From the NCBI GenBank assembly GCA_016702745.1, contig JADJDJ010000001.1:1240001-1304000 (forward strand): a DNA stretch of 64,000 nt, read 5' to 3'. The notes beneath the pieces are model-generated. The model was not told the DNA's origin. It searched no databases and was given only the letters and a program-made list of their open reading frames with translations. This DNA comes from Chitinophagaceae bacterium (GTDB lineage Bacteria > Bacteroidota > Bacteroidia > Chitinophagales > Chitinophagaceae). How positions within the stretch are numbered: the first letter of the stretch is position 1; every line of letters starts with the position of its first letter. Positions 1 to 8,963 of this stretch are shown here, piece after piece. A program made the translations under genes and the position numbers.

Positions 1-196
1 TGTCGCTTTTCCTGTTTTTATTCTCGTCATCTTCAATGTAGACAATCCACTCTATCGGGTATTTGCTATTGCCGTAGCATTGATGGTGTTGCTGACACAC
101 CAGAAAAATATTGGCCGTTTATTGCGGGGCAGTGAAAGTAAAATGCCCATTTTCAGGGGCCGTGATAAACGGCGCCAGCGCAACAACAATGCGTAA
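1..196 (+). CDS. plsY: PlsY, glycerol-3-phosphate acyltransferase (C-terminal fragment)
   Basis: The last 64 codons of an acyl-phosphate:glycerol-3-phosphate acyltransferase, the inner-membrane enzyme that makes lysophosphatidate at the start of phospholipid synthesis. The frame is entered at base 2 and ends with TAA at 194-196. The fragment shows a hydrophobic final membrane helix, then the family-typical cytosolic motif THQKNIGRLLRGSES and a basic tail rich in Arg and Asn. The rest of the protein lies before the window. The identification rests on this C-terminal signature alone, but the signature is distinctive for PlsY. Confidence 0.85.
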   Translation, partial: VAFPVFILVIFNVDNPLYRVFAIAVALMVLLTHQKNIGRLLRGSESKMPIFRGRDKRRQRNNNA

Positions 197-242
197 GAAT
201 TCCGAAAAAAACTTAACTTAACTGCAGAAATATTTTTTGATC

Positions 243-261
243 TTGTACCAACCTGGTACAA
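243..261. promoter_or_regulatory. Perfect 8-bp-arm dyad, candidate operator
   Basis: TTGTACCA and TGGTACAA form a perfect inverted repeat around the spacer ACC, 28 bases upstream of the protease start. Neither strand has a T-run after it, so it does not look like the plsY terminator. Its size suits a dimeric regulator. The regulator is unknown. Confidence 0.35.
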
Positions 262-289
262 TCGTTGATCGTCATTGAAAAAACAAAAT

Positions 290-1107
290 ATGGTAAGAAA
301 ACTCATCCTCCTTTTTACAGCCGGTGCTTTTGCAGTATCCTGCTCTACTAATTCTCTTTCAAATAAAAGACATTGACCTTATTGCCAGAATCTGAATTGC
401 AATCCATGGCCACCATCGAATACCAGAGTTTTTTATCCAAAAGCAAGGTTGTGGCATCCACTTCCAACAGAGATGCGGATATGGTGAAACGTGTTGGTAA
501 CCGGATTATACGGGCCGTGGAAGCGTATTATGCTGAAAAAGGAATGAGTGATAAACTATCAGGCTTTAAATGGGAAGTCAACCTCGTGGATGATGCTACC
601 GTGAACGCCTGGTGTATGCCCGGTGGGAAAATTGTTGTTTACACAGGTATCCTTCCCATTACCCAAAACGAGGCGGCGCTGGCTGCTGTAATGGGTCATG
701 AAGTATCTCATGCATTATTGCAACATGGTAACCAGCGGATGAGCCAGGGATTGTTACAACAATTGGGCGGTGTGGCATTGGCTGTTGCTGTCTCTAACAA
801 ACCTGCTGAAACACAAAATTTATTCATGGGAGCTTATGGTGTTGGAACAACTGTAGGAGTGATGCTTCCATTTTCCAGAAATCATGAACTGGAGGCAGAC
901 AAATGGGGTTTGATCTTTACCGCCAAGGCAGGTTATAACCCGCAGGAAGCGATCGGTCTCTGGGAAAGAATGGAGAAAGCCAGCAATGGACAAAAACCAC
1001 CTGAATTCCTGAGTACCCATCCATCGGAAGGCCGGAGAATTGAAAAGCTCAAAGAACTGATGCCGGAGGCCCTTAAATACTACCAACCAATGAATGGAGG
1101 CAAATAA
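290..1107 (+). CDS. M48-family zinc metalloprotease lipoprotein, frameshifted near 368
   Basis: A periplasmic, lipid-anchored metalloprotease of the M48 (Ste24/BepA-like) family, which usually serves envelope protein quality control. From ATG 290 the frame encodes a lipoprotein signal (MVRKLILLFTAGAFAVSC, lipobox Cys at residue 18) and hits a stop at 374. The mature protein continues from about 370 in the -1 frame. One extra A in the run at 365-368 would give SNKKTLTLLPESEL, the junction expected for the family. The zinc site HEVSH is encoded at 697-711 and the third ligand lies in NHELEADKWG. The C-terminus FLSTHPSEGRRIEKL is also typical. I merge both frames; a base-calling error is more likely than a dead gene. 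Confidence 0.85.
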
Positions 1108-1126
1108 TTGGTCATTTTTTGGCCTA

Positions 1127-1160
1127 AAACCCGTCCAAACAGGCTTCGGACGGGTTTTTT
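1127..1160 (+). terminator. Rho-independent terminator after the M48 protease
   Basis: AAACCCGTCC (1127-1136) pairs with GGACGGGTTT (1148-1157) around an 11-base loop and runs into a T tract. It lies 20 bases after the protease stop. Confidence 0.85.
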
Positions 1161-1194
1161 ATTGAAATTGTGTGACAATTACACGTTTATTTTT

Positions 1195-1202
1195 TACCTT
1201 TG
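1195..1202 (+). promoter_or_regulatory. Bacteroidota -7 promoter element for the DUF3052-like gene
   Basis: TACCTTTG matches TAnnTTTG exactly. It sits between the upstream terminator and the start at 1278, giving a predicted leader of about 70 bases. No well-spaced -33 TTTG is evident; a TTG at 1168-1170 is slightly too far. Confidence 0.5.
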
Positions 1203-1277
1203 CCTTCCCTTTGCTATGAGAACTCCGTTCAAGACCCCCACCGGGTTTAACGGTTAACTCTAAAACAGTTACCAGGT

Positions 1278-1724
1278 ATGTCTCAAACGCTCCTCGAAAA
1301 ATTACAACTGGCCGACGAAAAGAATCTTTTAATCCAGGGATTACCTTCTTCAATCGAGAAACAGTTCAGCAAATTATCCTTCGCCAAAAACATGACTCCC
1401 TTGCTCAAAAGCAGGAAGATTGATTTTGCACTGGTGTTTGCAGTCAATGAAAATCAACTGAATGGCATCCTGAAAGATGTGATGCCCTCGCTGAAAGGAG
1501 AGTCAAAATTCTGGGTGGCTTATCCGAAGGCTACTTCCAAAATCGTTACTGACCTGAACCGGGAATGCAGTTGGAACCGCCTCACCTGCGAAGGATACGA
1601 AAGTATCGAAAGGGTGGAGCTGGACCATGTATGGACCGCCATGCGATTTACCCATTGTGAAGAACAACGTGGTGATGACGTGGTGAACAGCCGGAAAAGA
1701 CAGTCGGTTGCGGTGGCCGAATAA
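1278..1724 (+). CDS. DUF3052-like protein
   Basis: A 148-residue cytosolic protein without signal or membrane segment. The middle part resembles DUF3052: a hydrophobic strand IDFALVFAVNENQL, then LKGESKFWVAYPKATSKIVTDLNRE, where FWVAYPK and TDL match the family's WVAWPKK...TDL core, and near the end DHVWTAMRFTHCEE, corresponding to the usual DETWSGLRF. The biochemical role of the family is not known. Its own promoter element and terminator make it a single-gene transcript. The assignment comes from remembered motifs and would benefit from a profile search. Confidence 0.65.
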   Translation: MSQTLLEKLQLADEKNLLIQGLPSSIEKQFSKLSFAKNMTPLLKSRKIDFALVFAVNENQLNGILKDVMPSLKGESKFWVAYPKATSKIVTDLNRECSWNRLTCEGYESIERVELDHVWTAMRFTHCEEQRGDDVVNSRKRQSVAVAE

Positions 1725-1743
1725 GGCTCGTTATCTGATTTAA

Positions 1744-1776
1744 AAAGGTTCGCTGTTTCAGCGGGCCTTTTTTTTG
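1744..1776 (+). terminator. Rho-independent terminator after the DUF3052-like gene
   Basis: AAAGGTTCGCT (1744-1754) pairs with AGCGGGCCTTT (1760-1770), with two G-U pairs and a five-base loop, followed by eight T's. It starts 19 bases after the stop codon. Confidence 0.85.
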
Positions 1777-1779
1777 TTT

Positions 1780-1874
1780 AGTAGTTGAGAAGTTTAGTTG
1801 TTGAGCCCCTTTATATTAACTTGCTGTCTCTCCAAATTCAACCTCTCAACCTCTCAACCCCTCAACAACTCAAC
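1780..1874. repeat. TTGAG/CTCAAC simple-repeat island with inverted arms
   Basis: The left part carries TTGAGAAGTTTAGTTGTTGAG. The right part (1838-1874) carries about five copies of CTCAAC in the opposite orientation. GTTGTTGAG (1797-1805) and CTCAACAAC (1861-1869) are exact reverse complements. The same TTGAGAAGTTGAG theme recurs at 40552-40579, so this is an interspersed family. The island ends two bases before the start codon of the next gene. Confidence 0.6.
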
Positions 1875-1875
1875 C

Positions 1876-2398
1876 ATGTCCCTTCATTAATATTGAAATC
1901 AAAGCCCACTGTTCTGATACTTCTAAAGTCAGGAATTACCTCCTTACGAACAATGCAGAACTGCGCGGTACCGATCATCAAACCGACACATACTTTAATG
2001 TATCCAATGGCCGTTTGAAACTGCGAGAAGGAGTGATTGAAAATAACCTGATCTTTTACGAAAGGAATAATCAGGCGGGTCCTAAGCAATCCAATTTCAG
2101 TTTAGTGAAAGTAGAAGATGCCACCGGACTGAAAGCTTCTTTAATAGCGGCCCTTGGTCAGAAAGTAGTGGTCAAAAAGCAAAGAGAGATCTGGTATATT
2201 GACAATGTGAAGTTTCATATTGATGAGGTACCCGGACTGGGTTCTTTTATAGAAATTGAAGCGGGTAACCTGCTGGCTGATTTGAGCCGGGAACAATTGC
2301 AGGAGCAATGTGATTTTTATATGAATGCCTTCGGGGTGAATGCGGAAGATCTGATCGCCATCTCGTATAGTGATATGCTGCTGAATCAATCTATTTGA
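1876..2398 (+). CDS. CYTH-domain protein (class IV adenylate cyclase / thiamine-triphosphatase-like), frameshifted at start
   Basis: A CYTH fold protein of about 173 residues; the family binds triphosphate compounds inside a beta-tunnel. From ATG 1876 the frame stops after four codons, but removing one C from the run at 1880-1882 gives MSFINIEIKAHC and joins the open frame to 2398. The family signature ExEIKA is present as NIEIKA. The region has alternating acidic and basic strands (GRLKLREGV, LIFYERNN, VVVKKQREIWY, FHIDEVPGLGSFIEIEAG), including the typical V..LG.F.EIE segment. Substrate cannot be told from sequence; class IV cyclase-like CYTH proteins in Bacteroidota are mostly uncharacterised. 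Confidence 0.75.
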
Positions 2399-2443
2399 TG
2401 ATGACAGTGCCAATCCGGCTGGCCAGGGCTATTTCCATATCCT

Positions 2444-4423
2444 TTAAATGCTCATGCGTTTGGCGAAGTACATTATATTCCTCAGAGCTATGTTCTTTTC
2501 CATGTCCTGCTGATTTTCCAGCAGCATCCGCCGGATCTTTTTCAGCTTCAGGTAATTGATCGCTGATTCCACCGCTTCGTTGGTCCGGTCCTCATCCATT
2601 TTGAGGTATTTTATCAATCGGCTATCATTGTCTTTGGCAATGGTTTGCATGAAATCCTCGTAGGACTGTTCAAATAACTGCAGGCTGTATCCGGTTGACT
2701 GACTGAATTCTTTTCGCCAGTGGTCACTTTCATCATAAGGGAAGTTCAGCAGGGAAACAGCAAAAGAACTGATCCGCTGATCGGGGTGATAAATAAAAAA
2801 ACTACTGTTGGCGGTAGCGGGGTCAGACTGATATTTTTCCCGGAAGGCCTGCATGAGTTGCACTACCTCTTTATTATCCAACAGGCTTTCATCCATCATC
2901 TCATCGAAAATATAATCAGCTACCCTGCGGGATTCATCCCATTTTTTGGTTCCGTGTTCCAATAGCATTCTGGCCACTTCTTTTTCCTGCAGTTCATCTT
3001 TAAACAGCAGGTTGAAAGTGGTTTCATCAAAATCAGTTGCTTCGGCCTGGCGTGCATTAGCTTCTCTTTGCAATGCATCTTCCACCGGTTGCTTTCTTTC
3101 CTGGGTACTGATGCGATCGCGGATGAATTTATTCACCAGGGTATGCATCCCGGCTTCATCAATTTTTAGTAGCTGCGCACATTGGCGGATATAATCCTGT
3201 TGTTTGGTGAAATCCTCCGCCTTATTAATCCTTGAAATGGTTTCAGCAATTCTGTTGACCACTTCTGATTTTTTGACAGAATCATTACCCGCATCTTTCA
3301 AAGCCACTTCCAGTTGGAAGAGGATAACATCTTTTTTATTCCTGCTGATAAAATCGGTAAAGGCGGAAGCACCTACTTTATTGACATAACTGTCCGGGTC
3401 ATCCTTATCAGGGATCAATACCAGTTTTACATTCAGACCTTCTTCCAGTGCCAGGTCAAGTCCGCGCAGGGCTGCTTTAATACCGGCGGCATCTCCGTCA
3501 TAAATAATCGTGAGATTATTGGTGTATTTCCGGATCAGTCTTAACTGGTCAGGGGTGAGAGAAGTACCACCACTGGCCACTACATTTTCAATTCCTGCCT
3601 GGTGAAGGGAGAGTACATCGGTATAACCTTCTACCAGGAGGCATTCATCGGCTTTATCAATGGCCTGTCTGGCAAAATAAGAGCCGTAAAGAATCTTGCT
3701 CTTGATGTAGATCTCATTCTCCGGGGTATTAATATACTTGGGTGCCTTATCATTGCTTTTCAGGATACGGGCGCCAAAGCCCAGCACTTTGCCGCTGTGA
3801 TTATGAACCGGAAAGATCACCCGGCCGCGGTAATTATCCTGGAGCTGTTCATTGCGGTTGGCTACCAGTCCGGATTTGATCAGTAATTCCGGATTGTATT
3901 GTTTGGCGATGGCTTCTTTGGTAAATGCATCTCTTTGTTCAGGGGAATAGCCCAGCTGAAATTTGCGGATCACATCCTCCCTGAATCCTCTCTCTTTAAA
4001 ATAAGCCAGCCCGATATCCTGTCCTTCTTCAGTTTCAAATAAGACCCGGCTGAAAAATTGTTGGGCAAACTGATTAATGATATAGAGGCTTTCGGCCGCC
4101 TGCATCTGCTGTCTTTGCTCATCCGACTGAAAGGTTTCTTCAATCTCAATCCCATATTTATTGGCCAGCCAGCGCAGGGCTTCGGGGTAGCTGTATTTTT
4201 CATGCTCCATGACGAAGCTCACAGTATTGCCACTCCGGCCACAGCCAAAGCATTTATATAATTCCTTGCTGGGGGAAACGGTGAAAGAGGGGGTTTTTTC
4301 GTTGTGAAAAGGGCACAGACCCAGAAAATTGCTTCCCCGGCGTTTCAGCTTTACAAAAGCACCGACCACATCGATAATTTCGATCCGGTTAAGAATTTGC
4401 TGTATGGTTGCCTGTGAAATCAT
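2444..4423 (-). CDS. dnaG: DNA primase DnaG
   Basis: Synthesises the RNA primers for chromosome replication. I start at ATG 4423 (MISQATIQQILNRIEI), the usual DnaG N-terminus, rather than ten codons upstream; this gives 659 residues, normal for the family. The CHC2 zinc ribbon is visible at roughly residues 37-63 (CPFHNEKTPSF...CFGCG), then the catalytic core with the TOPRIM motifs LLVEGYTDVL and IIYDGDAAG at about 255-320, and a helical C-terminal domain for helicase contact. The gene is intact although several neighbours carry frameshifts. It converges on the CYTH gene with 45 bases between. Confidence 0.97.
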   Translation of the reverse strand: MISQATIQQILNRIEIIDVVGAFVKLKRRGSNFLGLCPFHNEKTPSFTVSPSKELYKCFGCGRSGNTVSFVMEHEKYSYPEALRWLANKYGIEIEETFQSDEQRQQMQAAESLYIINQFAQQFFSRVLFETEEGQDIGLAYFKERGFREDVIRKFQLGYSPEQRDAFTKEAIAKQYNPELLIKSGLVANRNEQLQDNYRGRVIFPVHNHSGKVLGFGARILKSNDKAPKYINTPENEIYIKSKILYGSYFARQAIDKADECLLVEGYTDVLSLHQAGIENVVASGGTSLTPDQLRLIRKYTNNLTIIYDGDAAGIKAALRGLDLALEEGLNVKLVLIPDKDDPDSYVNKVGASAFTDFISRNKKDVILFQLEVALKDAGNDSVKKSEVVNRIAETISRINKAEDFTKQQDYIRQCAQLLKIDEAGMHTLVNKFIRDRISTQERKQPVEDALQREANARQAEATDFDETTFNLLFKDELQEKEVARMLLEHGTKKWDESRRVADYIFDEMMDESLLDNKEVVQLMQAFREKYQSDPATANSSFFIYHPDQRISSFAVSLLNFPYDESDHWRKEFSQSTGYSLQLFEQSYEDFMQTIAKDNDSRLIKYLKMDEDRTNEAVESAINYLKLKKIRRMLLENQQDMEKNIALRNIMYFAKRMSI

Positions 4424-4506
4424 CAGTTTATGCGGACTGCGAATATAAGGCATCGTATCAAGCCTGATTCAAAAATCGCTTAATGGTTCCCTTCGCCGGA
4501 CTATTT

Positions 4507-4514
4507 TATTTTTG
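4507..4514 (+). promoter_or_regulatory. -7 promoter element upstream of the exported protein
   Basis: TATTTTTG matches TAnnTTTG, 50 bases upstream of ATG 4564 and between divergent genes. No -33 TTTG at the right distance was seen. Confidence 0.4.
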
Positions 4515-4563
4515 CCTCCAGTAAACTCCGGGCAATTTGGCCTGTCTTACACAAAACTATTGT

Positions 4564-5472
4564 ATGAAAAAACAGTTTATCCGTGCAATTTTCCTTCCCG
4601 CTTTTCTTTTGTTTAACCTGTTACTCCAGGCTCAGTCTCAATCCGGCACAGACTCGACCGGATTACCCGGAGATCAGTTCAGTCTGCAGGGGGCCCTTCA
4701 GTTATTCAAAGAAGCAACCAGTATTGAAGAGTTTGAAAAAGCCATTAACAATGATGGGAATCATGTCAATAATCTTGACATGAATGAAGATGGAAATACC
4801 GATTATATAACCGTGATCGACAAGTCTGAAAAGAGGTCCATGCCTTTATTCTCCGGGCCCTGGTATCGGAGAATGAAAGTCAGGATATCGCCGTGATTGA
4901 ACTGGAGAAAACCGGTAAAGAATCGGCCCTTATCCAGATATTGGGTGATGAGGGTATTTATGGGGAGCAGGTGATAGTGGAGCCGGTTGATGAGAAGGAG
5001 CAGGCTCGTTTTGATTTTATTAATAACAGCAATAATAGCGGACCCAGTGCTCAGTTTGATGACTATGCTCCCGGTATCGTCATCAATGTGTGGTTCTGGC
5101 CTTCCGTGAGGTTTGTATATGGTCCGGTATACCGTCCCTGGATTTCCCCGATTCGCTGGGCCTTTTATCCGGCCTGGTGGAAACCCTGGAGACCCCTTGG
5201 ATGGGCCGTCTGGCACCCGTTCCGGGTCCGTTTTCACCCCGTTATTCATTGTAAGTACACAGGGTGGTAGTCGCTCACCGCGTTTATACACCGTTCCGTA
5301 CTACATCTGTTACCGTCAGAACCCGTCATTCTACCGCTGTAGGAATTATCGGGTTACGCGCAAACGCACGACAGTCACCGGTCCGGCCGGAAATAAGACC
5401 ACGGTCAGGCGAACCACGGTAAAAGGTCCCAATGGGGGAAGGGCCACCCGGGTAAAAGTGAGGAGACATTAA
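4564..5472 (+). pseudogene. Exported Trp/Arg-rich protein of Bacteroidota, broken by three or more indels
   Basis: A secreted protein of unknown function. The N-terminus MKKQFIRAIFLPAFLLFNLLLQAQS is a signal peptide. Next comes a region with NNDGNHVNNLDMNEDGNTDYI that looks like an acidic calcium-type loop, then IELEKTGKESALIQILGDE, a Trp/Pro-rich stretch, and a basic tail with VTGPAGNKTT repeats. The frame changes near 4837 (one G missing from AGGTCC restores HAFILRALVSENESQDIA), near 5250 and near 5342 (one G missing at GTAGG). The family sequence continues across each break, so recent indels or sequencing errors are more likely than old decay. The final frame reaches TAA at 5470-5472. Confidence 0.65.
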
Positions 5473-5492
5473 TGAGCAATTAACCTCATGAT

Positions 5493-5524
5493 AAAAAGTA
5501 CCTTTTCGGAGGTACTTTTTTTTT
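5493..5524 (+). terminator. Rho-independent terminator
   Basis: AAAAAGTACC (5493-5502) pairs with GGTACTTTTT (5511-5520) around an eight-base loop and runs into nine T's, 20 bases after the stop. Confidence 0.85.
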
Positions 5525-5711
5525 GTAGCGCATTTTGAAGAAGCTGAAGGAAGGCTGTGCATTTTTTTTTATAAATAGGGTGGGCTGACTATTTGAATTT
5601 TCCAAAATTGGCACTACCTTACTCCCGTACGAAAACCTGCGCATTTACCCCATTCCGAATCCCCCTGAAAGGCAACGTTCTTATATTGTTTCACTATTAA
5701 ATTTAATTGCC

Positions 5712-6092
5712 ATGGTTCAGGTAGACATCTCACAGCTCACCTTAGAGTGCAATGCCTGGAGAGAAAAACTCCGTCAGTACAAAGAAGAATTTGCAAGGGA
5801 TGAAACGAAGCTCCAGGAAACCGTCAGACAGGCGCTCTCCAAAGACCAGTTACAGGAAGTAGAACATCTCCACAACCAATTTCACATCCAGCTGATCAAC
5901 ATTCACGATCTGAAGCAATCCATCAAGACGCACGACCGTAAGATGCAATTTGAAAAAGTAGCTTTTAACGGTTTTGTAAATGAAGACAGACTGGCCCGCC
6001 ACGAAGAATTGCTGGGAGAATACCAGCAACTGGAACAAACCCTTCTTGAATTGAGGGATGAGTTCAATCAATATCTCAAAAGGACACAGTAA
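5712..6092 (+). CDS. Small coiled-coil hypothetical protein
   Basis: A 126-residue soluble protein made almost wholly of charged heptad-like helix (for example WREKLRQYKEEFARDETKL and LLGEYQQLEQTLLELRDEF). It has no cysteine apart from one near the N-terminus, no signal peptide and no recognised domain. The shape suggests a helical hairpin or oligomerising adaptor; no function is claimed. It lies 136 bases upstream of the EF-G paralogue, and both genes share the start context ATTAAATTkAATTGCCATG, so they may be expressed alike. Confidence 0.6.
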   Translation: MVQVDISQLTLECNAWREKLRQYKEEFARDETKLQETVRQALSKDQLQEVEHLHNQFHIQLINIHDLKQSIKTHDRKMQFEKVAFNGFVNEDRLARHEELLGEYQQLEQTLLELRDEFNQYLKRTQ

Positions 6093-6227
6093 ATACTGAC
6101 CCGGACCGCAGGCAACAACAGCAGGGAAAATCAACCCATTTGCTGAGCATTGTCATCCCCCTGAGGAAGGCTTGCGCCGACCTTTAAGGCTGACAAAACT
6201 ATCTCTTCATCATTAAATTGAATTGCC

Positions 6228-8083
6228 ATGCCAGAGTTTGATACTTCACACGTTAAAAATATTGTCTTGCTGGGCCATGCCGGTTCAGGCAAGACCACCT
6301 TGGCGGAATGCATGCTATACGAAGCCGGTATTATTTCCCGCCGGGGCAGCATTGCAGAACGCAATACCACCGGCGATTACCATGAGCTGGAACAGGAAAG
6401 GGGAAATTCTATTTTCAGTAAACTCCTGCATACCAAATGGCGGGGGTTTAAAATCAATATCATTGACACGCCGGGTTATGATGACTTTGTGGGTGAAGTG
6501 ATCTCCGCGCTGCGGGTGGCAGATACAGGGGTCATGTTACTCAATGCCGTTATGGGAGTGGAAGTGGGAACGGATATCATCTGGGATTATACCGAGCGCT
6601 TCAAAACCCCGATGATATTTGCCGTGAACAAACTGGATGATGATAACGCTGATTTTGAAAAAACAGTCAGGGAAGCCAAAGCTCATTTTGGGAACAATGT
6701 GGTCGTGGTACAGTATCCCCGTCAAAGCGGGGCCGGATTCCATGAAATCATAGATGTTCTCCGGATGACCATCTATAAATTCACGGATGGGGGAGGTAAG
6801 CCTGAGAAATTGCCGATCCCGGATGAGGAAAAAGCAAAAGCAGAAGAACTGCACAAGGAACTGATTGAAGCCATTGCCAGCAATGATGAAACCCTGATGG
6901 AAAAATATTTTGACAAAGGGGAGCTGGATGAAGATGAAATGAAAAATGGCCTGAAAAAAGCCATGATCAATCATGATCTCTTTCCACTTTTTTGTTTGTC
7001 TGCCGAAAGAAATATGGGCAGTGGAAGACTGATGGGATTCATCGACAATGTATGTCCGAGTGCCAATGAAATGCCTCCTCAGAAATCAAGATCAGGCGAA
7101 ACAGTGACCTGTGATGCTTCGGGACCGGCCTGTATCTTTATCTACAAAACCATTTCTGAACCACATGTGGGTGAGTTGTCCTATTTTAAAGTGTATTCCG
7201 GAACTGTCAAAAGCGGGATGGAACTCGAAAATGAAAGTACCGGAGTAACCGAAAAAATCAGTCAGCTCTTTCTCGTGGAAGGAAATAAAAGAACGGCTAC
7301 CAATGAACTGGTTGCCGGTGATATTGGTGCCACTTTAAAGCTGAAAAACACACATACCAATAATACCCTGCATGCAAGGGGTAAGAATTATGAGCTGCCC
7401 TCTATCGAATTTCCTTCTCCCACGGTGGTGCCGGACAGTTTGGAGAAGTGTATATGCGTATTGAACCCTGGTATGAAGGGATGCCGGAGCCCAATGATCT
7501 GACGGTAAGAGGAAGGGACCTGCATGACCTGGAATGGGGTGGCAAACTGGTATTTTATAATTGTATTGTCGGCGGTGCGATTGATGCCCGATTCCTTCCT
7601 TCTATTCTGAAAGGAGTGATGGAGAAAATGCATAACGGCCCGCTAACAGGTTCTTATGCCAGGGATATCAGGGTTTGTGTGTACGATGGTAAAATGCACC
7701 CTGTTGACAGTAATGATATATCATTTAAGATTGCGGGATTACAGGCCTTCCGGCAGGCTTTCCAGCAGGCAGATCCGCAAATCCTGGAACCCATCTATCA
7801 TGTGGAAGTACTATGTCCGGATGACCTGACCGGTGCCGTGATGGGAGATCTCCAAAGCCGCCGGGCCATTGTTGAAGGAATCGACAGCGAAAACCATTTT
7901 CAGAAAGTAATCGCCAAGGTTCCATTGGCAGAAATGGATGGATATTCCTCATCACTGCGCTCAATCACACAGGGACGTGCCAAGTTTAATATGCATTTCC
8001 AGGCCTATGAAGCCGTGCCTTTTGAACTGCAGCGCAAACTGATTGATGAGTATGCAAAGCATGCGAAAGAGGAATACGCATAA
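6228..8083 (+). pseudogene. EF-G paralogue (EF-G2 type) with an internal deletion and frame change near 7420
   Basis: Translation factor GTPase related to EF-G. The N-terminal part has the P-loop GHAGSGKTT (about residues 16-24), DTPGYDDF, NKLD, the G' insert and domain II. The C-terminal part carries domain IV and V signatures (GGAGQFGEVYM, EPWYEGMPEP, NCIVGGAIDARFLP, NGPLTGSYARDIRV, RSITQGRAKF). Between ELPSIEFPSPT and HGGAGQFGEV roughly 100 residues (domain III and the start of IV) are missing, and the frame changes at 7418-7422, so the two halves cannot form one protein. The sequence is well conserved on both sides. This is either a recent deletion or an assembly join. The housekeeping EF-G gene is presumably elsewhere. 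Confidence 0.85.
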
Positions 8084-8090
8084 TGAATAT

Positions 8091-8106
8091 TATTTTGTAC
8101 AAAATA
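8091..8106. promoter_or_regulatory. Perfect 16-bp palindrome downstream of EF-G2
   Basis: TATTTTGTACAAAATA is its own reverse complement. It starts eight bases after the EF-G2 stop and precedes the terminator, 57 bases before the fatty-acid hydroxylase start. It may be an operator; no regulator is known. Confidence 0.3.
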
Positions 8107-8107
8107 A

Positions 8108-8136
8108 AGGGCTGCCCATACCGGCAGCCTTTTCTT
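8108..8136 (+). terminator. Rho-independent terminator after EF-G2
   Basis: GGCTGCC (8110-8116) pairs with GGCAGCC (8123-8129), followed by TTTTCTTTTC. Confidence 0.75.
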
Positions 8137-8162
8137 TTCATTTCATTGCTTAGTTTTACAGT

Positions 8163-8963
8163 ATGAACGAATTGCCCGATCTGTCTAATCCTGGCTGGTT
8201 TTTACTGGCCTCCCTCATTGTTTTCGCGGTGGTGGTGGGCCGGTATTTTTTAATCTCCGGCATCTTTTACCTTGCATTTTATGTGTGGCAAAAAGAGAAA
8301 TGGCAGCCCCGCAAAGTAAATCAGCGGGCCTATCCAAAAGGGCAGTTCCGTAAAGAGATCATCCGCAGCAGCATCACCAGTATTTTATTCGGGGTATCCG
8401 GAGCCCTGCTTTTATGGATGTGGCAAAAGGGCTATGCCAAAATATATGAAGATGTACATGCTTACCCGCTTTGGTGGCTGCCTCTGAGTCTGATAATTGC
8501 GTTGGTCTTACAGGAAACCTATTATTACTGGCTGCACCGCTGGATGCATATTCCCAAAATTTACCGGCTGGTACATGAGTGGCATCACGATAGTCATATT
8601 TCTTCCCCCTGGACGGCTTTCTCCTTTCACCCGCTGGAAGGACTGATCCAGGCTGTATTCCTGCCGCTCATTTTATTATTCCTGCCCATGAATGTATGGG
8701 TGCTGGTGAGTATGCTGATGATCATGTCATTCAGCAGTGTCATCAATCACCTCGATATAGAAATTTATCCCGCCTGGTTTGCCCGGGTACCGTTTGTACG
8801 TACCCTGATCGGGGCCACACACCATTCCCTTCATCACAAACAGTTTAAATACAATTATGGCCTGTATTTTACCTGGTGGGATAAATGGCTGAAGACAGAA
8901 AGCCCGCTGTATGATAAAATATTTGAAGAAAAATCATCCTCCAAACAGCATCCGGTTAGTTAG
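8163..8963 (+). CDS. Sterol desaturase / fatty acid hydroxylase family protein
   Basis: A 266-residue integral membrane di-iron enzyme that hydroxylates or desaturates a lipid. The histidine clusters that bind iron are all present: HRWMH (about residue 127), HEWHHDSH (about 140), NHLD (about 199) and THHSLHHKQF (about 220). Hydrophobic helices lie at about 10-35, 60-80, 100-120 and 165-195. Such proteins in Bacteroidota often act on carotenoids, sphingoid bases or sterol-like lipids; the substrate cannot be read here. The last eight bases overlap the convergent DUF2202 gene. Confidence 0.88.
   Translation: MNELPDLSNPGWFLLASLIVFAVVVGRYFLISGIFYLAFYVWQKEKWQPRKVNQRAYPKGQFRKEIIRSSITSILFGVSGALLLWMWQKGYAKIYEDVHAYPLWWLPLSLIIALVLQETYYYWLHRWMHIPKIYRLVHEWHHDSHISSPWTAFSFHPLEGLIQAVFLPLILLFLPMNVWVLVSMLMIMSFSSVINHLDIEIYPAWFARVPFVRTLIGATHHSLHHKQFKYNYGLYFTWWDKWLKTESPLYDKIFEEKSSSKQHPVS

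Noticed and set aside
373..1107. A TTG start at 373 for the M48 protease
   Set aside because: It would remove the lipoprotein signal encoded just upstream in the neighbouring frame; a one-base indel explains the data better.
4424..4453. Upstream start of dnaG at 4453
   Set aside because: The ten extra residues are not part of the DnaG N-terminus, which starts MISQATIQ.
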